Assembly (NCBI RefSeq): GCF_021440195.1
Contig: NZ_JAJTSZ010000004.1
Span: forward strand, 248,001-312,000
DNA: 64,000 nucleotides
Reading direction: 5' to 3'
Origin: Dyadobacter sp. CY356
GTDB taxonomy: Bacteria > Bacteroidota > Bacteroidia > Cytophagales > Spirosomataceae
Both the position numbers and the translations under genes were made by a program. Shown here in pieces: positions 1-9,382 of the stretch (its first letter is position 1; every line of letters starts with the position of its first letter). Under the pieces are notes generated by a model. The model was not told the DNA's origin, did no database searches, and worked only from the letters and a program-made list of their open reading frames with translations.

Positions 1-364
1 GCATTTCAACCTCCCGTTTTGTTAAGCATTTGCATAAGGCGGTTACATAGAGAAATAGTACAGAGCAGAAATCTGGATGTTTTCAGGATTATTTCCTACG
101 CAGAAGTTCTTGAGTACTGCCGGATTGTTGATTTTATAAGTTTTGCATGAAAAATACCATGTTAGTAATTATTTCCAAAAACAATTTATTCCTTTCAGTT
201 ACACTATCCTCCCAAGCAAGTAGTCGATTATGATGAATATTTAAACTTCCACCACGTAGTAGCTGCAAAGCCACCAGCGGAAATTCATTAATATATTAAA
301 ACATAATTAGAAGTTCAAAAATAGAGTCTGACAACGATTTTGCCGTCAGACTCTGTAATTTTTC
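1..364. other. Non-coding left edge
   Basis: No reading frame in this stretch looks like a gene. It lies downstream of ardA, which is on the minus strand, so it may hold the end of that transcript. I see no terminator or repeat here that I can support. Confidence 0.4.
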
Positions 365-922
365 CTATATATCCAGGAAAATATGACCTTCGTATTCGGT
401 GTAATCTCCCAAGAACATATCTCTTCCAAAGGCTTCATAATCGAAATACCTTTCCAACATTTGTGGCACTCCTTCCAGAAGGCCAATGTCTTCAATATAC
501 TGGTAAGCAAATTCGGTTTTCGGATCTTTCATAGCTCCTCCGTAATATCCCTGATAGGCTTCATTGAAACCTTCCAGCGTTTCATCCAGTTCATTTCCAT
601 TGGCTGGCCAGGATATGATATTCGAGCAGTATAATTCAAAAGCCTCTGCTCCTTGATTATCCATTTCAGAAACAGTTTGAAAGTACCTGAATGTGTCTTC
701 ATGAAGACTGCATTCTGATATCAAAAAGCTTGGAATATATTCCCAATCCTGAAACATTAATTCCGGTAAGAATTCATTTCTATGGTATTCATAGCAGTCT
801 TTATAGAATTCTTCTGCATCAGCATAATCTGAGAGATCAAACCATTTTCCGAAAAGCGATCCTGAGTTGTACATCCCGTAAGTTCCTACATAAATTTTTG
901 GAGTGTTTCTTAGATTTTTCAT
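365..922 (-). CDS. ardA: Antirestriction protein ArdA
   Basis: ArdA proteins mimic bent B-form DNA and inhibit type I restriction enzymes, protecting incoming mobile DNA. The 185-residue product shows the family pattern: an opening KIYVGTYGMYNSGSLFGKW, then LSDY.D.EEFY.D and LMFQDWEYIP, and a very acidic composition throughout, as expected of a DNA mimic. An upstream in-frame ATG at 985 would add 21 residues, but the family start fits the Met at 922 and the added segment looks like read-through of leader sequence. ardA is typically in the leading region of conjugative or mobilizable elements, which fits an island. A 13-bp inverted repeat lies just upstream. Confidence 0.88.
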   Translation of the reverse strand: MKNLRNTPKIYVGTYGMYNSGSLFGKWFDLSDYADAEEFYKDCYEYHRNEFLPELMFQDWEYIPSFLISECSLHEDTFRYFQTVSEMDNQGAEAFELYCSNIISWPANGNELDETLEGFNEAYQGYYGGAMKDPKTEFAYQYIEDIGLLEGVPQMLERYFDYEAFGRDMFLGDYTEYEGHIFLDI

Positions 923-990
923 GAGTGAAAACATTTGAAATAGCTTAAGCCCGGCTTTGCGCCAAAGGGCAATCGCTTGTCCCACTCGAA

Positions 991-1108
991 TGAAAAATGA
1001 CGGGGTTTATCCCCTTGGTTTCAGGCCCAGACGGCGGTTTAAGGAGCGGCCGCTAGCCGCGGTAAATAGCCGGATGACGAAGTGAAGGCTTGAAACCGTC
1101 ATTTTTCA
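991..1108. repeat. 13-bp inverted repeat upstream of ardA
   Basis: TGAAAAATGACGG at 991-1003 is repeated in perfect inverse orientation as CCGTCATTTTTCA at 1096-1108, about 92 bp apart. The enclosed DNA is GC-rich (GCGGCCGCTAGCCGCGG near 1046-1062), unlike its AT-rich surroundings. The repeat sits 70-190 bp upstream of the ardA start. It could be a regulatory structure or single-strand promoter of the type known for leading-region genes of conjugative elements, or a remnant end of an insertion. Only the inverted repeat itself is seen directly. Confidence 0.5.
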
Positions 1109-2364
1109 CTTCGTAACTTTCGTTTGCACTAACTGGTAAACGTGCGGCTGTGTTATCTTACGGAAATCTGTTTAATTATTTGCCAGTTGAAAATTTGACG
1201 AACTACTTATTGGTTTTGTCCTATTTATAGCCAAATCAGAAAAGTATAAATTAACTATTCATTTTTTTGCGGCTATTCGTTATGACCTAGATTTATCAAT
1301 TCAATTACGACGCATTCGGCCGTCCGCTTCCCGCCCTCTTGAAAGTATCCCTGCATCCCCAAAGTAAGGTATAGTTTATGATATTGTATTAATCAGGATT
1401 AGCTATCCACATTCTAGCCTTACCTGAGAGGGTAATAGGCTTTGATTAGCTTAAGATCACATTACCGGAAATTTCCTCAAATTATGGCCAGTACATATAA
1501 AATGAATCTTTCAGATTTCCATCTTTTTTATACCAAAAATCATTTCAAATTCGTTTGTAAACGGCACTCCACCGCCCTCCTTCCTCATAAGAAGTACCGG
1601 TAGCTCACTCAAAATCCGAATTCCTTTCAAATTTCTCTGTGTAAGGCATATGCAGCCTATTCTATAATAAAACTCGTAACTAGTCAAATTAAAATTTATT
1701 CGTTTTATAGTCATCGTAATATTTTTTCTCCTGCGAAAACTCCATAAAAATCTGGTTTTGCGTTAATATTTATCGGACATTTGATACAGTACTTAGATTG
1801 GGAAAGTTGCATCAATAACTTGTTTTCTGACCTATTGTTTACAAGTGACAGGTGCCATTAACAGAGCGAATTATCTCACCATACGCTTCCAGACTTCTAT
1901 TTGCCCCAATTCTTAAAGCTCCTAAACAATTTTACTCCAACTAGCAGAGCTACTACTCAGCCAAAAAAAGAAAACCGAATAAAGCTCTCTGTTCATTCAT
2001 CTTATGTAATCCCATTGAAATGGATATCACCGCTCCAAGAAAGAAAACAAAAGACCAAAGGAGTAAATGTATCTAAGCATTTGAATATTACGGTTCACGG
2101 TAAGCAAGTATTGCAAAGTTAAAATTATGTAGAGTTGACTAGCATTCCCTCATTTAAGGCGTGGAAATTCTGTAAAACCTTCGTTCATAAGACATTCATA
2201 ACATGGTATTATTAGTCTCATTAAACCATATATGTAACCTTTTGTTGTCTTTGCGGTACTGGTTTTTTAGATTATGCGGAAAGGATTTTCATTTCCTGAA
2301 CACATGAAGATTCATGTAAAAAGTAATTCCTGCTCACCTCGCAACCTTACAAAAGTTAAAGTTA
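1109..2364. other. Gene-poor stretch, no convincing gene
   Basis: About 1.25 kb without a recognisable gene. Two short frames exist (1511-1714 minus, 67 codons; 1901-2122 plus, 73 codons), but neither has a family signature, signal peptide or supporting context, so I do not call them. The stretch resembles decayed intergenic DNA, and the next segment holds a broken lipoprotein gene. Confidence 0.4.
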
Positions 2365-2630
2365 ATGAAGTCAATTTACAAGACGTTAATACCCCTGATT
2401 CTAATAATCTTACTCATTGCCTGTAAAAAAAGTCAGTCCGAAATCAATCCATCATTCGATTATTTGTCTTCAAGCTGTTAAATTTCCTCCTTTACGTACA
2501 GTGAAGATGAAAAGAACGGGCGCCGTTTGTACCAAACTAATATGCCACTGGACGTTTGAACCAATATAAGCGCAAGGCATATCCGCTTTCTCCCAGAGTG
2601 ATTTATGCCTTTACATACGAAAGTAATTAG
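2365..2630 (+). pseudogene. Decayed lipoprotein gene
   Basis: A clear lipoprotein start is visible: ATG at 2365 opens MKSIYKTLIPLILII followed by the lipobox LLIAC and a Lys/Ser-rich linker. The frame hits TAA at 2479-2481 after 38 codons. The same frame then continues with protein-like sequence (SFTYSEDEKNGRRLYQTN) up to another stop, and a one-step frame change gives further protein-like sequence (LNQYKRKAYPLSPRVIYAF) ending at 2630. This fits a secreted lipoprotein gene broken by a nonsense codon and a frameshift. The original family is unknown. The intact signal peptide could still be made as a 38-residue product. Confidence 0.5.
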
Positions 2631-3128
2631 TTAAAAAAATTATACAACACATTGATGAAGAAGCAATAAGGCGCTAAATAGATTTTGTATGTGATCCATC
2701 TTTAAGGACTAGCATTTTATGAACGCTGCAAGCCACTACACTATCAGGTGCCGATTCAAGTCTGACAACAACCTCCGTTTTCGTGCGCTCATAATCTCCA
2801 ATAATTGGGAGACGCCCCCCGAAAATAATTCCGTATTTCGTCGACGCCCGTTATTCTTGGCCGCGATGCTCCCAAATGACTGGGCGGTACATCCATTCTA
2901 GCCTAACAAATTTGTAATTAATAGGTCGGATATGTTAATATGGGATCTCCAATTCAGTTTCCAGCATTATGGAAGAAGATTTGAGAATTTACCGTTATAA
3001 TTAGAACCGTTCCTTTTTAAAAGAATGTCCCGCAGCCGGTCTTACAGGTTATTGCCACTTTTGATTTTTAACAAATTAACAATATTAGCTGGTTGAGTCA
3101 TCCTTTAACAAATAATATCTCCAATAAA
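2631..3128. other. Non-coding stretch downstream of the LRR-like gene
   Basis: No gene is supported. A 60-codon plus-strand frame at 2719-2901 is unremarkable and lacks family features. The region carries the 3' flank of the large minus-strand surface-protein gene. I see no clean rho-independent terminator. Confidence 0.4.
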
Positions 3129-6100
3129 TTAATTTCTCACCAGATTATAGGATGTTAAATTTCCATTATTATGATGAATCAGAAGAACATACTTTCCATT
3201 GACTACATCATTTAAGTAAAGTCCATCATCGCTGGAATAAGTGGCGGTTTTAACGATGCGGCCGCTAATATCTATTATTTCTATTTTTTCTACATTTTTG
3301 CTATTAAGATTCCTGATGAAGATTTTGTCGGACGAAGGGTTTGGATAAACATAAATCAGATCATCAATTCCCGAAAATACAAAGCTCAAATTGACAATAG
3401 CGCTGTAACCAAAACTCTGATCATTATCAATCATTTTTATGCGGTAATAGTTTTGGCCCAAAACTGGGCTTGGGTCATTAAAAGTGTACACCGATTTTTC
3501 TGAACTCTCTTTTCGGGCAGCTACATTTCCAATAACATTCCATGATTTTGCATTTTGTGAACGTTGTACTTCAAAATAGTTACTGTTCGTTTCAAAAGAT
3601 GTTATCCAATGCAGCCTGTTAACACCATTTTTATTTTCCGCATTAAAAGACATTAATGTTACCGGTAGCGGTTTACTGCACACTGCCAGAATTACTGCTG
3701 TGTTTTCACATCCGGTCGCATTATCGACGATATAAGCTTTTGATGCGGAAACTGATAGATATTGACACACTGCCGCAATAGCACAAGTGGTTAGGTTATT
3801 ATTGCGTGCAATTACCAGTACTGATGAAATACTTAGCTCTGTGCTAAAATTTCCAATATCTACAAGATTTGGATTTCCATTAAAATTCAGTGATTCAACT
3901 GATCTTAATCCTTTCAGTCCACTATTACTTTTAAGTGCCGTATTTTCCTGTACATATAAGTCCCCATGAATCACAGACAAATTTTCTATTCCGGTCAGAT
4001 TTTCAAGAGCTTCGTTAGAATTAATGAATAGTGAAGAGGTTTCAGTAAGTTTATCGAGACCTGTCAAATTTGTTAAAGTAGTATTCCACGATATCAGAGA
4101 TAATCCTGAGATTTTAATCAATTCATTCAAACCTTCCAGGTTTTTAAGGGTATAATTACTAGTCAGAAAAAAATTTCCTAAAATTTTAACGGATTTAAGG
4201 AACTGCAAATCTTCCAGCATATAATTATTTTCAATCCTAGTGTCGGCACTGGACTGGAGTGAACCTAAACCTGTTATTTTTTGCAGGGCAAGATTACCGG
4301 AAATAAATAGCTCAAATGAGACAGATACCAAATTCTTCAATCCACCAAAAACCGTTAGTTTCCGATTTCCGTTGATGTTAAGCCTCTGTAACGAGGTCAC
4401 CTTATCCATTCCGGTAATCCGTTCCAAATTATCATTACTGGTGATGCCAATACTTTCTGCAGATGTAAGATTTAAAAGACCATCAACATTTAAAAGTGCT
4501 GCATTATTTGAAATATCTAGCGTCAGGCATGTTTTTAAATTCCTAAGTGCGTCTACATCGATAATATTTGTGTATCTGATACTTAATCCATCTACCGATT
4601 CCAGATTTCGAAGTCCATTGATATTTTCAAGAGAAATGTTGTTGTAGAGTGCCAATCCACCTGACATCTTTGAAATAGATGAGAATCCATCCAGGTTAGT
4701 CAGTTTGGGATTATAGCTAATTTCAATAGACGTACCGATACTGGTGATATTTTGCAATCCATCAATGCTGACAAGCGAGCCGTTATTCTGAATATTCAGA
4801 GATGATCCCAGCGTGATGATTCCTCGCAGTCCATCCAAATTGACAAGACTTTTGTTTTCACGAATTTCGAGATAACCACCAATGGATTTAATCGACCTTA
4901 AGCCTTCAATATCAAGAAGCGAACCATTATTATTGATCTCTGTATAAGTTAGAATCTGTGTTATGTTATTGAGCCCGTCAACATTTTTGAGCAGCGGATT
5001 ATCTTTAATTCCTAAAATAGCAACCGGCCCTGTCAAGGATCTGAGACCATCTACATTTTCAAGCGCTTGATTGTTAGAAATTGTTAATGACCCAAAACTA
5101 AATACGGATTTTACCTGATTGAGTCCATCCAGATTTTTAAGGACAGTCGTATTGTAAATTCCCAGATATCCTCCAATTTCTGTCAGGTTTGATAAAGGAT
5201 GAAGATCTGTAATATCTGATCCTGTAATAAATACGGACCCATAGGTTGAAGTGAAACAAGGTGAAAATGCATCAACCTCAGCCTGTGTCCTGAAAGTTAA
5301 TTCGCCATAATAAACCGCGTTTGGGTAAATAGAGGCGTTGTTATCGTCACAATCACCGTCCAATAAGCTGTAAGTATCCCTGTCCTGGTCGCAGAGAGCG
5401 TTTATTTGAGCTATGCTGTTGCAGCCAGGGGCATTACTGTCAATTCTTATTGATCCCGAAACTGTTCTTCCATTTTTTTTATTAACAAGCATCATGATAC
5501 CACAACCACTTGAAAGATTAGGATTAGAGTAAATTTTCAATTCTCCACCGACGGTCTTAATTCCAGCTAACCCATTAAGATTTCCAAGTTTAGAGTTTGC
5601 AATTACGTACAAATGCGCAGTCACAGAAGTTAGATTACCGAGGGCATCAATATTTTCTAATAAGGTATTGTCATAAATTGAGAGCTCACCAACTATGTTG
5701 AGCTTATTGAGACCGTCCAAATCTTTTAGCAACGCATTATTGCCAATTCCCAATCGTCCTCGAACAACTCCCAAAGTGCCTAAACCCTTAATATTTCCCA
5801 GTTTTGGATTATCTGCAAATGCCACGCTGCCCCATACTTCGGTACAGCCTATGAGCGCGTTGACTTCTTCTAATTTAATATTCTGATTGATTAGCAGATC
5901 TCCCTTTATTATATTAAGAGTATGCAAACCTTCCAGGTTTACCATGTTCGAATTGCCAGATATTTCTAAAACGCCTACCTCAATAAGACTGCCAAGGCCA
6001 CTAAGATTTGTCAGCAATGCATTATTTTGGACCTGTAAGTTATATACCCGCCTCAAATTTTTAAGACCATCCAAATTTGCCAATATTGAGTTTCCACTAA

Positions 6101-7100
6101 TTCGAACATTGTTGGCCGCTGTAAGCGAACGAAGAGAAGTAATCGAAGTCAATAATGGATTGGAATAAATATTCACATCATTGACGGCTAATAAATTATT
6201 TAGACCATCAAGATTCCCTAAAATTGCATTGTTATTAAAACTTATATCTCCCGTATTTTTCAAACCTGACAAACCACCTAAATTTTGAATATTACCACAG
6301 TTGCTTATTTCCACTGATCTGCAATTTGTCAAATTCGAAAGTCCGTTCAAATTTGATAAATTGTTATTACCAGTTATAATAACTAATTCGTCTACTAGAG
6401 TTAATTGCGCAAATGCATCAAGATTTGGAAGAAGCGGATTTTCTCTAATTTCCAGGGTTCCTTTTACCCTCGAAAAATTCTTAAAACCTTCGATGTTTGT
6501 CAGCGAAATATTTTTGCTGAGTGTAAATTCTCTCCCCAGTACCGTTATTTTTTTGAATCCTTTTATATTTTCAAGCGCAGGATTTTCATTTATATATAGA
6601 TAACTATTAAGCGCGGATATGTTGCTAAACCCATCAAGATCTTTAAGTTCTGTATTAAAAGCGATTGACAATGGTCCTTCTATTGTAGAAAGATTTACAA
6701 AACCATTTACGTTTGTAAGTTTTGCGTTTGAATATATGCCAACCGAACCCTGGACCAATTCAAGATTTGATAAAGCATCAATATTCTCTAAAACTTCGTT
6801 GCCGGAAATCAATAAGCTAGAATGTACTGATTTAACGTTTGATAGACCATCTATATTTTTAAGTACCGGGTTGTCAACGATCCACAAATAGTCAAATCTG
6901 ACAAGTTTTTGAAGTGAAGACAGATTAGCAATATCTATTCCTGAAATGATTACCGTACCATTTATTTCCGTGTAATCACCTGACCACGCATCTACATCGG
7001 CTTGGGAAGAAAAGTTAATATTGCCATTGTAAATCTGGGCACTGACGAATTTTGAAAGCAATAAAAAGAGAATAGTGAAAAGGTAAATTTTTCTCAACAT
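3129..7100 (-). CDS. Giant leucine-repeat (receptor-L-domain-like) T9SS surface protein
   Basis: A 1323-residue secreted protein. Residues 1-21 form a signal peptide ending FVSAQ. Two large blocks of irregular leucine/asparagine repeats follow (recurring L.NLDGL.N and I..N..L), like receptor L-domain/LRR repeats. Each block opens with a related segment: INFSSQADVDAW at the N-terminus and LTFRTQAEVDAF near residue 597, so the architecture looks duplicated. Between them, around residues 568-592, is a Cys/Asp-rich DRD...DGDCDDNNASIYPNA segment resembling MopE-type putative metal-binding motifs. Residues ~1140-1240 form a Bacteroidota beta-sandwich linker. Residues 1249-1323 are a type IX secretion C-terminal sorting domain (VYPNPSSDKIFI, then DISGRIV, then NGKYVL). 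It is probably a surface adhesin or binding protein; the ligand is unknown. The gene appears monocistronic. Confidence 0.85.
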   Translation of the reverse strand: MLRKIYLFTILFLLLSKFVSAQIYNGNINFSSQADVDAWSGDYTEINGTVIISGIDIANLSSLQKLVRFDYLWIVDNPVLKNIDGLSNVKSVHSSLLISGNEVLENIDALSNLELVQGSVGIYSNAKLTNVNGFVNLSTIEGPLSIAFNTELKDLDGFSNISALNSYLYINENPALENIKGFKKITVLGREFTLSKNISLTNIEGFKNFSRVKGTLEIRENPLLPNLDAFAQLTLVDELVIITGNNNLSNLNGLSNLTNCRSVEISNCGNIQNLGGLSGLKNTGDISFNNNAILGNLDGLNNLLAVNDVNIYSNPLLTSITSLRSLTAANNVRISGNSILANLDGLKNLRRVYNLQVQNNALLTNLSGLGSLIEVGVLEISGNSNMVNLEGLHTLNIIKGDLLINQNIKLEEVNALIGCTEVWGSVAFADNPKLGNIKGLGTLGVVRGRLGIGNNALLKDLDGLNKLNIVGELSIYDNTLLENIDALGNLTSVTAHLYVIANSKLGNLNGLAGIKTVGGELKIYSNPNLSSGCGIMMLVNKKNGRTVSGSIRIDSNAPGCNSIAQINALCDQDRDTYSLLDGDCDDNNASIYPNAVYYGELTFRTQAEVDAFSPCFTSTYGSVFITGSDITDLHPLSNLTEIGGYLGIYNTTVLKNLDGLNQVKSVFSFGSLTISNNQALENVDGLRSLTGPVAILGIKDNPLLKNVDGLNNITQILTYTEINNNGSLLDIEGLRSIKSIGGYLEIRENKSLVNLDGLRGIITLGSSLNIQNNGSLVSIDGLQNITSIGTSIEISYNPKLTNLDGFSSISKMSGGLALYNNISLENINGLRNLESVDGLSIRYTNIIDVDALRNLKTCLTLDISNNAALLNVDGLLNLTSAESIGITSNDNLERITGMDKVTSLQRLNINGNRKLTVFGGLKNLVSVSFELFISGNLALQKITGLGSLQSSADTRIENNYMLEDLQFLKSVKILGNFFLTSNYTLKNLEGLNELIKISGLSLISWNTTLTNLTGLDKLTETSSLFINSNEALENLTGIENLSVIHGDLYVQENTALKSNSGLKGLRSVESLNFNGNPNLVDIGNFSTELSISSVLVIARNNNLTTCAIAAVCQYLSVSASKAYIVDNATGCENTAVILAVCSKPLPVTLMSFNAENKNGVNRLHWITSFETNSNYFEVQRSQNAKSWNVIGNVAARKESSEKSVYTFNDPSPVLGQNYYRIKMIDNDQSFGYSAIVNLSFVFSGIDDLIYVYPNPSSDKIFIRNLNSKNVEKIEIIDISGRIVKTATYSSDDGLYLNDVVNGKYVLLIHHNNGNLTSYNLVRN

Positions 7101-7503
7101 AAAATTACTTTAAATAGGAAAACTGAAAAGAGAGGTTTAATTGTCAAAAGTAAGAGAATTGAAAGTAAAGTCAATGATCGGCTACTTCTCTTCTGGCCGT
7201 AGTTTATAAAAGCAAATTTACTTACAGCCTGTTTCTATCTTAAAATGCAAGCGAAAGAGTATTATTTATTGTAAATTGTTCACTTTTAGGAGTATATCTT
7301 AAACTATGTCTGGTTACCTAACCTGATTCAAATAATATTCCTGATAATCACCTTTTTCTAGGATTAATTACTAAAAAAATTACTCAGGTTTTTTATAAGA
7401 GTATTATACTAGCTCAGAACAAATAAAATCAAACTTCCTCTACGCAATGAACTGTTATATTTAATTAAATTATATAGTTGTAAGGATAGAACGCCATATT
7501 CTG
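7101..7503. other. Divergent intergenic region
   Basis: 403 bp between the minus-strand surface-protein gene and the plus-strand secreted protein at 7504. It should contain both promoters. It is AT-rich, and I cannot pick a unique -33/-7 pair or an operator with confidence. Confidence 0.4.
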
Positions 7504-8316
7504 ATGATGACAAAATTTGTCTTTACCACTTTACTAACTTTAATGATCTCTTCAGGCAGCGTTTGCTTGGCTCAACCGAGGACATTAAAAGGTACTTGGA
7601 TTAGTACTGAACAGGATCTTATCGAAATCTTAACCACTCGCCGCGATTCAATTAATTTCATTTCAAATAAGTTGTTGCAGGAAGACCGATTTCATCTTTT
7701 TATTTTCAGCGATACGTTAAGCTTTCAAGACATCTATACCAGTTCTTCTACACAGTTTAAAACTGAAAATACTGACCGTTATGATTTGAAAATTATTAGT
7801 TGCAATGATTCCATCCTTGTAGTTAGCCCAATTTCGGATTTGTCAAAAAAATATTTTCAAAAACGACCTATTATTAGCCTAAAAAATAAAAAATATATTC
7901 ATGATAATACAATAGTTTTTGAAAAGCTAGTTTACCATTCCATCTTTGGCGGACCGACAATAGCTTTGCAAATTGACAGCAGCAAAAATTTATTCATGAA
8001 TTATATAAATACGTCCTCGAATAAGAAATACGGTTTGCCGACTGGTAATTATTCGGCAGTGCTAGATGATGAAACATATAATGAACTGATTTATCATTTA
8101 CAAAATTGTAATATAAGAACACTAAAATTTAGAGATAGCAAAGGAGCTGATTCGCCTGTCATTAGCCTAATTATTTATTTTAATGGCAAGCGCAAATATC
8201 TAAAATCCATAGCTCCACCCAGAATATCAGCTGATCTTGTGAGCTTTATTATCTGGCGACTATGCAGTTATGAAAATTTGAAACCTACGAACGATAAAAA
8301 GGAGATAGAGAGATAA
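7504..8316 (+). CDS. Secreted protein of unknown function
   Basis: 270 residues with an N-terminal signal peptide (hydrophobic core LLTLMISSGSVCLA, cleavage likely after the Ala before QPRTL). Residues 24-130 contain GTW..TEQDL and beta-rich sequence reminiscent of small lipocalin-like secreted Bacteroidota proteins. Residues ~150-260 carry G.Y.A.LDD.TYNELIYHL and ISLIIYFNGKRKYLKSI, a pattern seen in uncharacterised Bacteroidota proteins. No catalytic motif is evident. Two adjacent Met codons (7504 and 7507) are both possible starts. Downstream DNA shows no partner gene. Confidence 0.7.
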   Translation: MMTKFVFTTLLTLMISSGSVCLAQPRTLKGTWISTEQDLIEILTTRRDSINFISNKLLQEDRFHLFIFSDTLSFQDIYTSSSTQFKTENTDRYDLKIISCNDSILVVSPISDLSKKYFQKRPIISLKNKKYIHDNTIVFEKLVYHSIFGGPTIALQIDSSKNLFMNYINTSSNKKYGLPTGNYSAVLDDETYNELIYHLQNCNIRTLKFRDSKGADSPVISLIIYFNGKRKYLKSIAPPRISADLVSFIIWRLCSYENLKPTNDKKEIER

Positions 8317-8752
8317 AAAATGCTAAATTTTCATTGATCCAAAATATTATTTTTAAAGCTCCAAAATTATTGATTTTTTGTTTTAATACTTTTCCACTGA
8401 ATGTCTCAGAATAACCACTGTTTAAATCGTCATTTAAAAACGCATTCATCTGATAAGGTCATGGTAAACCGAAATGCGCGTCAGGAAATGGCGGTTGTAA
8501 AAATGATTGCAATAGCGAAGCGATAGCTCGATTTGCGGAACGAGGACCCGTAAAGGACAATCGGCGGTGCGAAAATTGTAGACCAATTCATTAAAGCCAA
8601 CGGCATTCGGGACTTGTAAAGTGTTTTTAACGAACGAACCCAAAAATCAAGCTGGGAGCTACAATTCGAAATTCGACGATTCCAAAAGTAGCAACGGAGG
8701 GACTGGATAATTTTATCTTACTTATTGCGGTAGATTCCCATACCAATGACCC
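8317..8752. other. Non-coding stretch
   Basis: No supported gene. A 65-codon minus-strand frame at 8446-8643 has no recognisable signature. The right end abuts the remnant of an AraC-type regulator, so the region is probably decayed. Confidence 0.4.
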
Positions 8753-8998
8753 TCAAAATTCATAGTCTGCCTTCTTAATTAAAGCTTGGTGAAATTCTAC
8801 GGGGGAAAAGTTTGTCTTTGATTTAAATAGCTTACTAAAAGACTGTAGATGCTCAAAACCGAGCTGGTAGGCGATTTCTCCTATCGTTAGATCACTGAAT
8901 GTCAACACTTCCTTTGCTTTTTCTTCTGGATAACCGTTGCCATTTCAGGATTTCCTCTTTCATTGCTAGTTGGAGAAATTCCACGGCAAAACAATACT
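8753..8998 (-). pseudogene. AraC-family regulator, C-terminal remnant
   Basis: The minus strand encodes a typical AraC C-terminal helix-turn-helix: LTFSDLTIGEIAYQLGFEH, then LQSFSKLFKSKTNFSPVEF, with a stop at 8753-8755. Upstream the frame is broken: a different frame gives AVEFLQLAMKEEILKWQRL, which belongs to the same kind of protein, so at least one frameshift lies near 8930. There is no start codon or sensory domain. It is a dead 3' fragment of a transcription regulator. Confidence 0.65.
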
Positions 8999-9014
8999 AG
9001 CCAAATTTGAAATT

Positions 9015-9266
9015 CTAATTTGACTGCAAAGATTTTTCAGGTAAAAAATCCTTCGGTGATAAATTGAAGTGACTTGCCAACTTATCAATATGCCGAAGAT
9101 TATACTTCGCTCTATGGTTATTACTCTCAGCATTACTTATAAATGCTTTTGTAGTTCCAAGAATACTAGCAATATCCTCCTGTAAAAGACTCCTCTCTGA
9201 ACGAAGTCTCCGAATAAAATCAATTACATATTGATCAATGCCAGCGATATTTTCTTGGTCTTTCAT
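9015..9266 (-). CDS. XRE-family helix-turn-helix regulator
   Basis: Small DNA-binding protein, 83 residues from the chosen start MKDQENIAG. An HTH_3/XRE domain spans most of it: FIRRLRSERSLLQEDIASIL, GTTKAFISNAES, then a helix HIDKLASHFNLSP. A longer frame from 9311 would run through the palindrome at 9306-9319 and adds a segment without family similarity, so the Met at 9266 is preferred. It is divergent from the sigma-factor/TnpB-like operon, with the palindrome between them, so it may repress that operon. This regulatory role is inferred from position. Confidence 0.75.
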   Translation of the reverse strand: MKDQENIAGIDQYVIDFIRRLRSERSLLQEDIASILGTTKAFISNAESNNHRAKYNLRHIDKLASHFNLSPKDFLPEKSLQSN

Positions 9267-9305
9267 TGCAGGCACTAAGTAAGGCAACCTTAAAAAAATT
9301 CTGGT

Positions 9306-9319
9306 ACACACATGTGTGT
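9306..9319. promoter_or_regulatory. Palindromic operator candidate
   Basis: A perfect 14-bp palindrome, ACACACATGTGTGT, lies between the divergent XRE regulator and the sigma-factor gene, just upstream of the sigma promoter's -7 box. It is well placed for binding by the adjacent XRE protein. Alternating purine-pyrimidine sequence can be palindromic by chance, so confidence is moderate. Confidence 0.45.
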
Positions 9320-9336
9320 CTTTTAATTTCTTTCCT

Positions 9337-9344
9337 TATATTTG
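9337..9344 (+). promoter_or_regulatory. Bacteroidota -7 box for the sigma/TnpB-like operon
   Basis: TATATTTG matches the Bacteroidota -7 consensus TAnnTTTG and lies 39 bp upstream of the sigma-factor ATG. A -33 element would fall in or beside the 9306-9319 palindrome, so an operator-bound protein there would block the housekeeping polymerase. Transcription would start near 9350. Confidence 0.45.
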
Positions 9345-9382
9345 TCTTGGCAATCAAACAACTACAATAATTATCGTTAGCA

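Noticed and set aside
2719..2901. Plus-strand 60-codon frame
   Set aside because: No family, signal or context; composition is that of random sequence.
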